64,000 nt of DNA from Pseudomonas sp. ADAK18 (GCF_012935695.1 NZ_CP052859.1:5001-69000), one strand, 5' to 3'; counted from the first letter of the stretch, positions 43,686 through 53,157 are shown. The notes: generated from the letters alone by a model not told the origin. Made by a program: numbers and translations.

Positions 43686-44615
43686 ATGTCCATCCGACTT
43701 TCCCAGACTGCCCATGCCCAACAGTTTCTCGAAGAAGCCAGCGGCAACCTCAATGACGCTGGCAACCCGCGGGCCAAGGCGCTGATCTACCGGATCCTGC
43801 GGGACACGGTGAACATCATCGAAGACCTGGAAGTGACCCCGGAAGAGTTCTGGAAGGCGGTCAACTACCTCAACGAACTGGGCAAGAATCAGGAAGCCGG
43901 GCTGCTCGCTGCCGGCCTGGGCCTGGAGCATTACCTGGACATGCTGATGGATGCTGCAGACGAGGAGGCCGGCAAATCTGGCGGCACCCCGCGCACCATC
44001 GAAGGCCCGCTATACGTAGCGGGTGCGCCGCTGTCCAAGTACGAAGCGCGGCTGGATGACGGGCAGGACCCGGGTGTGCCGCTGTTCATGCAGGGGCAGG
44101 TGCGCGACACCGACGGCAAGCCGTTGGCGGGCACGATTGTCGATGTGTGGCAGGCCAATACCGGTGGCACGTATTCGTGGTTTGACGGTACACAGTCGGA
44201 GTTCAACCTGCGTCGGCGGATCGAGACGGATGCCCAGGGCAACTACCGTTTTCGCAGCATCGTGCCGTCAGGTTATGGCTGCCCACCGAGCGGGCCAACT
44301 CAGCAACTGTTGGACCAGTTGGGGCGGCATGGGCAGCGGCCGGCGCATATTCACTTCTTTATTTCGGCACCGGGTTATCGGCACCTGACGACGCAGATCA
44401 ACCTGTCGGATGATCCGTATCTGCATGATGATTTTGCCTATGCGACGCGCGATGAGTTGATTGCCGAGATTCGTTTCAGTGACGACGCCAACCTGGCGAG
44501 GGAGTTTGGGGTTGACGGGCAGTTTGCGCAGATTGATTTTGACTTTGAGTTGCAGCCGGCGGTGGCGCCTGTAGAGCAGAAGCGGATGCAGCGGGTGCGC
44601 GCCCTGGAAGACTGA
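43686..44615 (+). CDS. catA: Catechol 1,2-dioxygenase
   Basis: A 309-residue intradiol dioxygenase that cleaves catechol to cis,cis-muconate with an Fe(III) centre. The iron-binding His221 and His223 (RPAHIHFF) and the Tyr-bearing motifs GPLYVAGAP and VPSGYGCPPSGPTQ are present, as is the N-terminal helical linker domain. Length is normal. It is the last gene of the catBCA operon. Confidence 0.96.
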   Translation: MSIRLSQTAHAQQFLEEASGNLNDAGNPRAKALIYRILRDTVNIIEDLEVTPEEFWKAVNYLNELGKNQEAGLLAAGLGLEHYLDMLMDAADEEAGKSGGTPRTIEGPLYVAGAPLSKYEARLDDGQDPGVPLFMQGQVRDTDGKPLAGTIVDVWQANTGGTYSWFDGTQSEFNLRRRIETDAQGNYRFRSIVPSGYGCPPSGPTQQLLDQLGRHGQRPAHIHFFISAPGYRHLTTQINLSDDPYLHDDFAYATRDELIAEIRFSDDANLAREFGVDGQFAQIDFDFELQPAVAPVEQKRMQRVRALED

Positions 44616-44627
44616 GCGCGGTTAAAA

Positions 44628-44673
44628 ATGTGGGAGCGGCGGTGCGACGATTCGACTTGCCCGCTCCCACATT
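44628..44673. repeat. REP element
   Basis: AATGTGGGAGCGG and CCGCTCCCACATT form a short inverted pair between the convergent catA and kynR genes. GGTGCGACGATTCGACTTG resembles part of the element after yfiB. Confidence 0.8.
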
Positions 44674-44692
44674 GGTTATGTGGTGTGCCTGG

Positions 44693-45166
44693 CTACTTGC
44701 GCACCACCAGATCCAACAAATCATCCCGATCCTTGATCTTCTGCAACACAATCTCCGAGCGAATATCCATCACCCCCGCCGTGCGGTTCAGGTGGTTCAC
44801 AATAAAATCCGAAAAATGCTTCAGGTTGCGCGCTTGCACCCGCAGCACATAGTTGCTGGCGCCGGTGATCACATAGGCACTGGCCACTTCCGGCCAACCT
44901 TGGACCTTCTTGATAAACGTCTCATGCCAGTCCTCAACATCCTGGCGCAACGACAAGTGGACGATGGCTTCCAACTCAATCCCCAGTTGCTCGGCATTCA
45001 GTACCGCACGATAACCACTGATGATTCCCTCACTCTCCAGCAGCCGTAAACGTCGCAGGCAGGCGGAGGGCGACAGCGCGACTTTCTCCGCCAGTTCCTG
45101 GTTGCTGATACGGCCATCCTGTTGCAGGAAATGCAGGAGGCGCAGGTCGGTGGCGTCGAGAATCAT
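44693..45166 (-). CDS. kynR: Lrp/AsnC-family regulator KynR
   Basis: A 157-residue Lrp-type regulator. The helix-turn-helix LLHFLQQDGRISNQELAEKVALSPSACLRRLRLLE is at residues about 9-43, followed by a RAM ligand domain. In P. aeruginosa KynR senses kynurenine and activates kyn genes. Here it is divergent from kynU with 155 bases between the starts, the same arrangement as in P. aeruginosa, where kynR is near kynBU. Confidence 0.9.
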   Translation of the reverse strand: MILDATDLRLLHFLQQDGRISNQELAEKVALSPSACLRRLRLLESEGIISGYRAVLNAEQLGIELEAIVHLSLRQDVEDWHETFIKKVQGWPEVASAYVITGASNYVLRVQARNLKHFSDFIVNHLNRTAGVMDIRSEIVLQKIKDRDDLLDLVVRK

Positions 45167-45321
45167 GGTTAGAATAAATCCGCGTGTTTGGAGGTTAAAT
45201 TCGAATTTCCTACGTCTTAATTAGCGCGTTACCTACCACTTTGCACGAAAATTCTCTAAAGCTTCGTTCATTATTTGGGCCATCGTTACCCACAGCGACA
45301 CCCACAAGAACAGGATCGACC

Positions 45322-46572
45322 ATGACTACCCGAAATCATTGCCGGGCCCTCGATGCCCAAGACCCGCTGGCTCCCTTGCGCAATCAGTTCGCGCTGCCCG
45401 ACGGGGTGATCTACCTCGACGGCAACTCACTCGGCGCCCGCCCGGTGGCCGCTTTGGAGCGGGCGCAAGCAGTGATCGCCGAGGAATGGGGCAATGGTTT
45501 GATCCGCAGTTGGAACAGCGCCGGTTGGGCTGACCTGTCGCAGCGCCTGGGCAATCGTCTGGCGCCGCTGATTGGTGCTCGTGACGGCGAAGTGGTGATC
45601 ACTGATACCACCTCCATCAACCTGTTCAAGGTGCTGAGCGCTGCATTGACCGTGCAGCGTAATCGCGCGTCGAACCGCAAGGTGATCGTCAGCGAAGCCA
45701 GCAACTTTCCCACCGATCTGTACATCGCCGAAGGCCTGGCTGAATTGCTGCAACAAGGCTATTCCCTGCGCCTGGTGAATAGCCCTGACGAGCTGCCCCA
45801 AGCCATCGATCAAGATGTGGCGGTGGTGATGCTCACCCACGTCAACTACAAGACCGGCTATATGTACGACATGCAGAGCCTGACTTCCCTGACCCATGAA
45901 TGCGGCGCCCTGGCGATCTGGGACCTGGCGCATTCGGCGGGCGCGGTGCCGATCGATCTGCATCAGGCTGGCGCGGATTACGCGATTGGCTGCACGTACA
46001 AATACCTCAACGGCGGGCCGGGCTCCCAGGCGTTTGTGTGGGTCAACCCCGCGCTGGTGGATGTGGTCAGGCAGCCGTTGTCGGGCTGGTTCGGGCATAC
46101 CCGGCAGTTCGCCATGGAATCGCGTTATGCCCCGAGCCAAGGCATCGCCCGCTACCTGTGTGGTACTCAGCCGATCACCTCACTGGCAATGGTGGAATGT
46201 GGCCTGGATATTTTCGCCCAGACCGACATGGCCAGTCTGCGCACCAAGTCGTTGGCACTGACTGACTTGTTCATCGAGTTGGTGGAAGCGCGCTGCGCCG
46301 CGCATGAATTGACGCTGATTACGCCGCGTGAACACGCCCGGCGCGGCAGCCACGTCAGCTTCGAACACCCCGAAGGCTACGCCGTTATCCAGGCCTTGAT
46401 AGCCCGTGGCGTGATTGGTGATTACCGCGAACCACGCATCATGCGGTTTGGTTTTACCCCGCTGTACACCAGCTTTACTGAGGTGTGGGATGCCGTGGAA
46501 ATTCTCGGTGAGATTCTCGACCACAAGACCTGGGACCAGCCGCAATTCAAAGTTCGTAATAGCGTCACCTGA
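45322..46572 (+). CDS. kynU: Kynureninase
   Basis: A 416-residue PLP enzyme that splits kynurenine into anthranilate and alanine. The cofactor-binding Lys is Lys227 in [11 protein letters not shown], the position known for P. fluorescens kynureninase. [26 protein letters not shown] and GWFGHTRQF are present. The frame is open from 45241, but ATG 45322 gives the family length and is closest to a CAGGATCGACC upstream sequence. Unlike in P. aeruginosa, kynU is not next to kynB here. Confidence 0.95.
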   Translation: MTTRNHCRALDAQDPLAPLRNQFALPDGVIYLDGNSLGARPVAALERAQAVIAEEWGNGLIRSWNSAGWADLSQRLGNRLAPLIGARDGEVVITDTTSINLFKVLSAALTVQRNRASNRKVIVSEASNFPTDLYIAEGLAELLQQGYSLRLVNSPDELPQAIDQDVAVVMLTHVNYKTGYMYDMQSLTSLTHECGALAIWDLAHSAGAVPIDLHQAGADYAIGCTYKYLNGGPGSQAFVWVNPALVDVVRQPLSGWFGHTRQFAMESRYAPSQGIARYLCGTQPITSLAMVECGLDIFAQTDMASLRTKSLALTDLFIELVEARCAAHELTLITPREHARRGSHVSFEHPEGYAVIQALIARGVIGDYREPRIMRFGFTPLYTSFTEVWDAVEILGEILDHKTWDQPQFKVRNSVT

Positions 46573-46590
46573 GGAGTAACACAAAACCAA

Positions 46591-46620
46591 TGTGGGAGCG
46601 AGCAAGCCCGCTCCCACAGG
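46591..46620. repeat. REP element, single hairpin
   Basis: TGTGGGAGCG-AGCAAGC-CCGCTCCCACA forms a short hairpin between kynU and the downstream permease gene. It could shape the mRNA between the two. Confidence 0.8.
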
Positions 46621-46692
46621 GGAATTGTGTTCCCACAAAGTTCAGTGCATGCAGTAAGACAGTGCAATCACAATAATAAGGGGGCACGCCAC

Positions 46693-48099
46693 GTGACCAC
46701 GCCAGACAACGGCTTTGCAGCAATAACCAACCGCGAGTTGGGCCTCAGGCGCCAGCTCACTTCCGGCCAGATGAGCATGATCGCCATCGGTGGCGCCATC
46801 GGCACTGGGCTGTTCATGGGCAGTGCCTACGCCATCGGGTATGCCGGGCCCAGCGTGTTGGTCAGCTACGCCATTGGTGCGCTGATTACCTTGCTGTTGA
46901 TGGGCTGCCTGGCGGAGATGACCGTCGCGCATTCCACCTCGGGTTCCTTCGGCGCCTATGCCGAGTTCTACATCAGCCCACTGGCCGGGTTCCTGGTGCG
47001 TTATGCGTACTGGGCGGCGATTGTGCTGGCGGTGGGCGCCGAGGTCACGGCGGTGGCGATGTACATGAAGTACTGGTTCGCCAACGTGCCGGAATGGGTG
47101 TGGATCGTCTCGTTTTCCAGTGTGCTGATCGTGCTCAACGCCATCAGCGTCAAGACCTTCGGCAATTTTGAGTACTGGTTTTCCACGATCAAGATCAGCG
47201 CCATCGTCGGCTTCATCATCCTCGCGGTGTATGTGGTATTTGGCTCGGGTAACCCGGATTACGGTGTGCAGAACTACACGGCCCACGGCGGATTTTTCCC
47301 CCACGGCCTGAGCGGCATGTGGATCGCTGTGATCGTATCGATCTTCAGCTACTTGAGTGTCGAGATGATCGCCGTGGCCGCCGGTGAAGCGGCAGACCCG
47401 GAGCAGGCGGTGAAGAAGGCCTTTCGCGCCACCATCGTGCGGCTGGTGGTGTTTTACCTGCTGACCCTGGCGCTGATGCTCGCCATCGTGCCGTGGAATC
47501 AGTCGGGCCATACCCAAAGCCCGTTCGTCACGGTGATGCAGACCATCGGCATTCCCGGCGCTACGGGGGTGATGAACTTCGTGATCCTGATTGCGGCGCT
47601 CTCGGCGATGAACAGCCAGCTCTATATCACCACTCGCATGATGTTCAGCCTGTCCCGTGCCGGCTTTGCACCAAAATCCATGGGCGCCTTGAGCAAGAGC
47701 GGGATCCCGTTGAACGCTTTGCTGTTGTCCAGCTCGGGCATCGCCCTGGCGACCTTGTTGAACGTGGTGTACCCGGAAAGCTCGTTCACCTTGATGATGG
47801 CGATCTCCATGTTTGGCGCGATCTTCACCTGGTTCATGATCTTCCTGACCCACTTGTTTTTCCGCCGCTACCGCAAGCGTAACGGTGGGGCGAAGTTGTC
47901 CTTTGAACTGCGGCTGTTCCCTTACAGCACGCTGTTGGGGCTGGTGCTGATGGGCGCGGTGATGATCACCACTTACTTCACCGAGGCCTTCAAGATGACG
48001 TTGGTGTTTGGGGTGCCGTTCCTGCTGATTCTGTCGGCGGTGTATTACGTGTTCTTCCGCAAGGGTTCTGCCAAGGCATCGAGCAAGGCCCTGGCGTAA
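46693..48099 (+). CDS. Amino acid permease next to kynU
   Basis: A 468-residue AAT-family permease with twelve predicted membrane helices (motifs SMIAIGGAIGTGLFMGSAYAIG and EMIAVAAGEAADPEQAVKKAF). The start is GTG 46693 with AAGGGGG ten bases upstream; the longer frame begins inside the region between genes. It follows kynU as in P. aeruginosa, which also has a permease after kynU, so kynurenine or tryptophan uptake is the likely role. Its last 55 bases overlap the end of the convergent LysR gene. Confidence 0.88.
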   Translation: MTTPDNGFAAITNRELGLRRQLTSGQMSMIAIGGAIGTGLFMGSAYAIGYAGPSVLVSYAIGALITLLLMGCLAEMTVAHSTSGSFGAYAEFYISPLAGFLVRYAYWAAIVLAVGAEVTAVAMYMKYWFANVPEWVWIVSFSSVLIVLNAISVKTFGNFEYWFSTIKISAIVGFIILAVYVVFGSGNPDYGVQNYTAHGGFFPHGLSGMWIAVIVSIFSYLSVEMIAVAAGEAADPEQAVKKAFRATIVRLVVFYLLTLALMLAIVPWNQSGHTQSPFVTVMQTIGIPGATGVMNFVILIAALSAMNSQLYITTRMMFSLSRAGFAPKSMGALSKSGIPLNALLLSSSGIALATLLNVVYPESSFTLMMAISMFGAIFTWFMIFLTHLFFRRYRKRNGGAKLSFELRLFPYSTLLGLVLMGAVMITTYFTEAFKMTLVFGVPFLLILSAVYYVFFRKGSAKASSKALA

Positions 48100-48944
48100 C
48101 CGGGCAGTTGTTCAAACGAGCGGGCGCATAACAGCAACGTGCGGCAGGCCCATTCCTCATTCAGGGGCTGGGCCTTGAAGTGGTGTTTCCGAGGGCTGCG
48201 ATCCAGTGCCGCTTGCGGCACAATTCCCAGCCCGGCGCCCCGGGTAACCATACGAATGACGCCATCAAATCCGTCCGCCCGAATGCGCGTTTGCAAGCGA
48301 AAACCGGCGTGCAGCGCCTGTTCTTCCAGGTACACCGCCAGGGCGCTGTTGGCGGCCAACCCCACATAGTCGTGCCGCAAACTGTCGATAAAACTGACGT
48401 TAATACTGGCGGCCAGCGGATGCCCCAGCGGCATGATCAGCACCAGAGGGTCATCGCGAAAGGGCAGGGTCTGCAAACCGTGGGTATCCACCGCATCGGA
48501 AATAATCCCCAGGTCCGCCGCACCCTGGCGCAAGGCATGGGTGATCCGCAGGCTGGGCAGTTCCTGCAGGTCGATATCCAGGTTGGGATGCGCGCAGAGA
48601 AAGTCCGCCAACAGTTCCGGCAGGTATTCGCTGAGTGCGGTGGTGTTGCACAGCAGGCGCACTTGGCCTTTGACGCCGTTGGCGTATTCCGCGAGGTCCT
48701 GCTGCAGGCGTTCGGCCTGTTGCAGCATCAGCCGCGCATGCCGGGCCAGAGCGTTGCCGGCAGCGGTTGGCGTTACGCCCCGGCGACCGCGTTGAAGAAA
48801 CTCGGTGCCCAGTGACGCCTCCATCGCCCGGATCCGCGCACTGGCCGCTGCCAGGGATAAATGACTGCGACTGGCCCCGGCGGTGATGTTGCCGGTGTCG
48901 AGGATGTGCAGGTAGAGGCGCAGGTCGATCAGGTCAAAGTGCAT
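48045..48944 (-). CDS. LysR-family transcriptional regulator
   Basis: A 299-residue regulator. The N-terminus LIDLRLYLHILDTGNITAGASRSHLSLAAASARIRAMEASLG holds the winged helix-turn-helix, and the substrate-binding domain follows. The ATG at 48944 gives the family length; an upstream frame reads into a REP element. It is divergent from the TSUP permease gene and its 3' end overlaps the permease convergently. Target and ligand are unknown; the divergent TSUP gene is the natural candidate. Confidence 0.88.
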   Translation of the reverse strand: MHFDLIDLRLYLHILDTGNITAGASRSHLSLAAASARIRAMEASLGTEFLQRGRRGVTPTAAGNALARHARLMLQQAERLQQDLAEYANGVKGQVRLLCNTTALSEYLPELLADFLCAHPNLDIDLQELPSLRITHALRQGAADLGIISDAVDTHGLQTLPFRDDPLVLIMPLGHPLAASINVSFIDSLRHDYVGLAANSALAVYLEEQALHAGFRLQTRIRADGFDGVIRMVTRGAGLGIVPQAALDRSPRKHHFKAQPLNEEWACRTLLLCARSFEQLPGYARALLDALAEPLRKNT

Positions 48945-48980
48945 GGCTGTGGGAGTCCGTTGAACAAAGGGTGTTTGCAC

Positions 48981-49077
48981 TGACGCTTTCGCGAGCAAGC
49001 CCGCTCCCACATTCGACCGCATTCCAACAGATGCACTCGGTCGAATGTGGGAGCGGGCTTGCTCGCGAAGGCGTCAT
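48981..49077. repeat. REP-type inverted repeat pair
   Basis: The arms are about 37 bases: TGACGCTTTCGCGAGCAAGC-CCGCTCCCACATTCGAC mirrored by GTCGAATGTGGGAGCGGGCT-TGCTCGCGAAGGCGTCA. It lies between two divergent genes, in the promoter space, which is less common for these elements than convergent spaces. Confidence 0.92.
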
Positions 49078-49154
49078 CAGCCTCACGCAAAACAAGAGGC
49101 AACCTCAGTATATGGCGAATGTTCAACCATGAGCCCACCCCATAAAATCAGCCC

Positions 49155-49919
49155 ATGAATACCTTCCTCGCGTTCTATCAAAACCTCGGCCCGGTACTGA
49201 CACTGCTGGTCATCGGCACCTTCCTACTGGCAGGCACCGTCAAGGGCATCATCGGCCTCGGCTTGCCCACGGTGGCCATGGGCATGCTCGGTCTGGCTAT
49301 GTTCCCGGCGCAGGCTGCGGCCTTGCTGATCATCCCATCTACCGTCACCAACCTCTGGCAACTGGCGTTCGGCGGGCATTTGCGCGGGCTGCTCAAACGT
49401 CTGTGGCCAATGTTGTTGCTGATCTTTCTCGGCACCGGGCTTGGCACACTCTGGTTGGGCATGGCCGGTGGGCATTGGGTGGTGCGGGCGTTGGGTGGGG
49501 CATTGCTGGTGTATGCCTTGAGCGGGTTGTTCTTGCCGGCGTTCAAGGTCAGCCCGGCCACCGAGCGCTGGCTGGGACCGGTGTGCGGTCTGGTGACGGG
49601 CGTCATCACCTCGGCCACCGGTGTCTTCGTGATTCCGGCCGTGCCGTACCTGCAAGCCCTGGGCTTGAACCGTGATCAGTTGGTGCAGGCGCTGGGCTTG
49701 TCGTTCACCGTTTCAACCCTGGCGCTGGCGGCGGGGTTGTTCTGGCGCGGCACCCTCGGCGGTGGTGAAATCAATGCTTCGCTGTTGGCCTTGGTGCCGG
49801 CGCTATTGGGCATGTGGCTGGGGCAAGTGCTGCGTCAACGGATCAGCGCCGTGCTGTTCAAGCGGGTGTTCTTTGTCGGCATGGCGCTACTGGGCGGCCA
49901 CTTGCTGATCAGCGGTTAG
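49155..49919 (+). CDS. TSUP/TauE-family membrane permease
   Basis: A 254-residue protein with about eight membrane helices and the paired TSUP motifs GTVKGIIGLGLPTVAMGMLGLA and GLVTGVITSATGVFVIPAVPYLQALG. Family members move sulfur-containing or organic anions; the substrate here is not known. It overlaps the convergent monooxygenase gene by 11 bases. Confidence 0.88.
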   Translation: MNTFLAFYQNLGPVLTLLVIGTFLLAGTVKGIIGLGLPTVAMGMLGLAMFPAQAAALLIIPSTVTNLWQLAFGGHLRGLLKRLWPMLLLIFLGTGLGTLWLGMAGGHWVVRALGGALLVYALSGLFLPAFKVSPATERWLGPVCGLVTGVITSATGVFVIPAVPYLQALGLNRDQLVQALGLSFTVSTLALAAGLFWRGTLGGGEINASLLALVPALLGMWLGQVLRQRISAVLFKRVFFVGMALLGGHLLISG

Positions 49920-50223
49920 CGGAGGAGGTGCTGAGCATGTCGATGGCGCGGATATCAAAATCCTGCTCCAGAAACGCCATGCGCTGGTCATGGAAATGCT
50001 TCATGTGCGGCAGGCTGGAATGCACATCCAAAGCGGCCTTGGACGCCCAGATTTCATAGAAGATAAACAGCGTCGGGTCCTGCTGGTCGCGCAGCATGTG
50101 GTACTCGATGCATCCCGGTTCCGCGCGGCTGGGTTCGACGTAGGCGCGAAACAGCGCTTCAAAGGCGGCGGCCTTTTCCGGGCGGGTCTTGGCGTGGAGG
50201 ATAAAGCCTACAGGTTCAGTCAT
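49909..50223 (-). CDS. Antibiotic-biosynthesis-monooxygenase-domain protein
   Basis: A 104-residue single-domain protein with the ABM dimeric alpha-beta fold: GFILHAKTRPEKAAAFEALFRAYVEPSRAEPGCIEYHML, then FIFYEIWASKAALDVHSSLPHMKHF. The family includes quinone- or heme-acting enzymes and many proteins of unknown role. It lies divergent from mdaB, a quinone reductase, which hints at a role in quinone handling. Confidence 0.85.
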   Translation of the reverse strand: MTEPVGFILHAKTRPEKAAAFEALFRAYVEPSRAEPGCIEYHMLRDQQDPTLFIFYEIWASKAALDVHSSLPHMKHFHDQRMAFLEQDFDIRAIDMLSTSSANR

Positions 50224-50381
50224 TGGGGTGAATCCTCAAAAAGTGTTTAAAAATTCTAAGGCAACAATCCCCCTTTGATTCGTGCCGATAAGTCAAATGT
50301 ATTTTGCCCCGCCAGCGCTTATTCCAAAGAACTGTTGTGGATACCCTGCCTTCAGACATTTTTAATCTTTAGGCCCTTCCC

Positions 50382-50972
50382 ATGAAAAAAGTCCTGCTGC
50401 TCAACGGCGGTAAAAAGTTCGCCCACTCCGACGGTCGCTACAACAACACCCTGCATGACGCCGCCCTGGCGGTGTTGGACCGTGGCGGCGCGGACGTCAA
50501 AGTCACCCATATCGACGAAGGCTACGACCTGGCCGAAGAAGTCGCCAAGTTCGTGTGGGCCGACGTGATCATCTACCAGATGCCAGGCTGGTGGATGGGC
50601 GCACCGTGGATCGTCAAGAAGTACATGGACGAAGTCTTTACCGAAGGCCACGGTAGCCTCTACGCCAGTGACGGCCGCACTCGCTCCGACTCCTCGCAGA
50701 AATACGGCAGCGGCGGCCTGTTGCAGGGCAAGCAATACATGCTGTCGCTGACCTGGAACGCCCCGCAGCAAGCCTTCGACGACCCTACCGACTTCTTTGA
50801 AGGCAAGGGCGTGGACGCGGTGTACTTCCCGTTCCACAAGGCCAACCAGTTCCTCGGCATGACCGGCCTGCCGACCTTTCTCTGCGTGGACGTAATGAAA
50901 CGCCCGGCCATCGAGGCCGATGTGGCGCGTTATGAGCAGCATCTGGCGCAGGTGTTTAACCTTTCGGTGTAA
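50382..50972 (+). CDS. mdaB: MdaB-family NAD(P)H quinone reductase
   Basis: A 196-residue flavodoxin-like flavoprotein. The motifs VLLLNGGKKFAHSDGRYN (FMN/FAD phosphate region), IYQMPGWWMGAPWIVKKYMDEV and SLTWNAPQQAF match MdaB, which reduces quinones by two electrons and so protects against redox stress. ATG 50382 gives the usual length. The LysR gene 134 bases downstream may be a regulator, but it is in the same direction and a REP element lies between. Confidence 0.92.
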   Translation: MKKVLLLNGGKKFAHSDGRYNNTLHDAALAVLDRGGADVKVTHIDEGYDLAEEVAKFVWADVIIYQMPGWWMGAPWIVKKYMDEVFTEGHGSLYASDGRTRSDSSQKYGSGGLLQGKQYMLSLTWNAPQQAFDDPTDFFEGKGVDAVYFPFHKANQFLGMTGLPTFLCVDVMKRPAIEADVARYEQHLAQVFNLSV

Positions 50973-50974
50973 CC

Positions 50975-51082
50975 TGTAGCCGCTGCCGCAGGCTGCGATA
51001 AGGGCCGAAGGACCTTCAGCGATGTGAAGACTTGCGCCGACTTCGTCGGCGATCGCAGCCTCGTGCCTCGGCAGCGGCTACA
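50975..51082. repeat. Second-family REP pair (GTAGCCGCTGCCG type)
   Basis: TGTAGCCGCTGCCGCAGGCTGCGAT is mirrored by ATCGCAGCC-TCG-TGCCTCGGCAGCGGCTACA. This family has another sequence than the GTGGGAGCGGGCTTG elements; a further copy lies at 54701-54864. Confidence 0.88.
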
Positions 51083-51106
51083 GTGACCCGATAGAGAGGA
51101 TTCACG

Positions 51107-52003
51107 TTGAAAGCCCGATCCGATGAGCTACAGATCTTCGTCTGCGTGATTGAATGCGGGTCGATTTCCGCCGCCGCCGAACAGGTCGGGCAAACGCCCT
51201 CGGCGGTCAGCCGGACCTTGTCGCGGCTGGAAGCCAAGCTTGAGACCACCTTGATCAACCGCACCACGCGACGCATGGACCTGACCGAAGAGGGCAAGTA
51301 CTTCTTCGAACGCGCGAAGGTGATCCTCGAGCAAATGGATGACCTGGAAGAGCGGCTGTCCTCGCGTCAGCAAACCCCGTCCGGACGCTTGCGGATCAAC
51401 GCCGCGTCGCCGTTCATGCTGCATGCGATCGTGCCGTACATTGCCGAATTTCGCGGCCTGTACCCGGACATCCAACTGGAACTCAACAGCAACGACCTGA
51501 TCATCGACTTGCTGGAGCAGAGCACCGACATCGCCATTCGCATCGGCACCCTGGCGGACTCGACATTGCACGCCCGCTCCCTGGGTTGCAGCCCGCTGCA
51601 TATCCTCGCCAGCCCGGCTTACCTGGAGCAGTACGGGACACCGACGACCGTGGCCGAACTGGCCGAGCACACGCTGCTCGGTTTCACCCAGACCGAAACC
51701 CTCAACCATTGGCCGTTGCGCCATGTGCACGGCGACCGCTGGCAGATCCAGCCAGGCATCGCCGCCTCCAGTGGTGAAACCCTGCGTCACCTGGCACTGG
51801 AAGGGCAGGGCATCGCATGCCTGTCTAACTTCATGACCATCGACGACATCAATGCCGGGCGCCTGACGCCGATCCTGGCGCAGTTCAACAGCGGTTATCG
51901 CCAGCCGATCAACGCGGTGTACTACCGCAACTCGCAGTTGGCCTTGCGCATCCAGTGTTTCCTGGACTTTATCCAGGGCAAGTTGGCGAACTACGCCAGC
52001 TGA
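51107..52003 (+). CDS. LysR-family transcriptional regulator
   Basis: A 298-residue regulator. The helix-turn-helix CVIECGSISAAAEQVGQTPSAVSRTLSRLEAKL is at residues about 14-46, followed by NRTTRRMDLTEEGKYFFERAK and the ligand domain. The start is TTG 51107 with GAGAGGA eight bases upstream; the first internal ATG would remove the DNA-binding domain. It is located 103 bases before the SDR gene, in the same direction. Targets are unknown; mdaB and the SDR gene are candidates. Confidence 0.9.
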   Translation: MKARSDELQIFVCVIECGSISAAAEQVGQTPSAVSRTLSRLEAKLETTLINRTTRRMDLTEEGKYFFERAKVILEQMDDLEERLSSRQQTPSGRLRINAASPFMLHAIVPYIAEFRGLYPDIQLELNSNDLIIDLLEQSTDIAIRIGTLADSTLHARSLGCSPLHILASPAYLEQYGTPTTVAELAEHTLLGFTQTETLNHWPLRHVHGDRWQIQPGIAASSGETLRHLALEGQGIACLSNFMTIDDINAGRLTPILAQFNSGYRQPINAVYYRNSQLALRIQCFLDFIQGKLANYAS

Positions 52004-52106
52004 TTCGTGACGCCTGCGCAAGATTGAATTGGGTAATACGGACTTATTCGGCACGGGTAAGTCCGCAATACTTGCTCCATTACTGACTCACGCAGGAGTT
52101 TTCTCC

Positions 52107-53000
52107 ATGAACGTATTCGTTACCGGCGCAGCCGGCTTTATCGGCGGTTCCATTGCTACCGGCCTGGTCAAGGCGGGTCACACCGTTACCGGCCTGGTGC
52201 GCAGCGCCGAACAGGCCCAGGAAATGACCGCACTGGGCATCACCCCAGTGATCGGTACCCTGGACGACAGCGCCATGCTGACCGAACAGGCTAAAAAGGC
52301 TGATGCCGTGATCAACGCTGCCAGCAGCGACCATCGCGGCGCCGTCGAAACCTTGCTGGCCGCCCTGCGCGGTTCCAACAAGCCGTTCCTGCACACCAGC
52401 GGTTCGAGCATCGTCGGCGACGCCTCGGGCGGCAAGTCCAGTGATGTCATCTACTTCGAAGACAACCTGCCGGAGCCGACGGTCGACAAGGCCGCCCGCG
52501 TGGCCATCGACAACCTGATCCTGGCGGCGGCGAAGGACGGAGTGAACTCGGCCGTGATCTGCAACACTCTGATCTACGGTCACAGCCTGGGGGTCAAGCG
52601 TGACAGCGTGCAGTTGCCGCGTTTGCTCAAGCAAGCCCGTAAAAGTGGCGTGGTGCGCCATGTTGGGCCTGGTCAGAACATCTGGTCCAACGTGCATATC
52701 GAAGACGTGGTTGCCCTGTATCTGCTGGCGCTGGAAAAGAACGTCCCCGGCACCTTCTACTTTGTTGAAAGCAGCGAAGCGGCCTTCGTCGACATGACCA
52801 CCGCCATCGCCGAAGCCCTGAAGCTGGGTAAACCGCAGGATTGGCCACTGGCCGATGCCGAAGCCGAGTGGGGCTATGAAATGGCCAACTATGGTTTGGG
52901 TTCCAACAGCCGGGTGCGGGGCAAGCATGCTCGTGAGTTGTTGGGTTGGGTACCCAAGCGTACGTCGGTTGTGGAGTGGATTCGCAACGAGATGGTTTGA
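52107..53000 (+). CDS. NAD-dependent epimerase/dehydratase (SDR) family protein
   Basis: A 297-residue extended or atypical SDR. The nucleotide-binding motif VTGAAGFIGG (residues 4-13) is followed by HTSGSSIVGD and a region with a Tyr in place of the classic YxxxK (DVIYFED). ATG 52107 has GCAGGAG eleven bases upstream; the open frame begins at 52029 without such a site. The substrate is unknown. Confidence 0.88.
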   Translation: MNVFVTGAAGFIGGSIATGLVKAGHTVTGLVRSAEQAQEMTALGITPVIGTLDDSAMLTEQAKKADAVINAASSDHRGAVETLLAALRGSNKPFLHTSGSSIVGDASGGKSSDVIYFEDNLPEPTVDKAARVAIDNLILAAAKDGVNSAVICNTLIYGHSLGVKRDSVQLPRLLKQARKSGVVRHVGPGQNIWSNVHIEDVVALYLLALEKNVPGTFYFVESSEAAFVDMTTAIAEALKLGKPQDWPLADAEAEWGYEMANYGLGSNSRVRGKHARELLGWVPKRTSVVEWIRNEMV

Positions 53001-53020
53001 TGTTCCTTGTAAACATCACC

Positions 53021-53157
53021 CCTGTGGCGAGCGGGCTCGCCCGCGTTGGGCTGCGCAGCAGCCCCAATAATCAGATCACCTCATTCTTTCAGATGGATGG
53101 GGGATAGACTCTGGGGCTGCTACGCAGCCCAACGGGGGCAAGCCCCCTCGCCACAGG
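53021..53157. repeat. REP-type inverted repeat pair (GTGGCGAGCGGGCT type)
   Basis: CCTGTGGCGAGCGGGCTCGCC-CGCGTTGGGCTGCGCAGCAGCCCCA is mirrored by TGGGGCTGCTACGCAGCCC-AACGGGGGCAAGCCCCCTCGCCACAGG. It lies between the SDR gene and the SulP gene. Confidence 0.9.
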
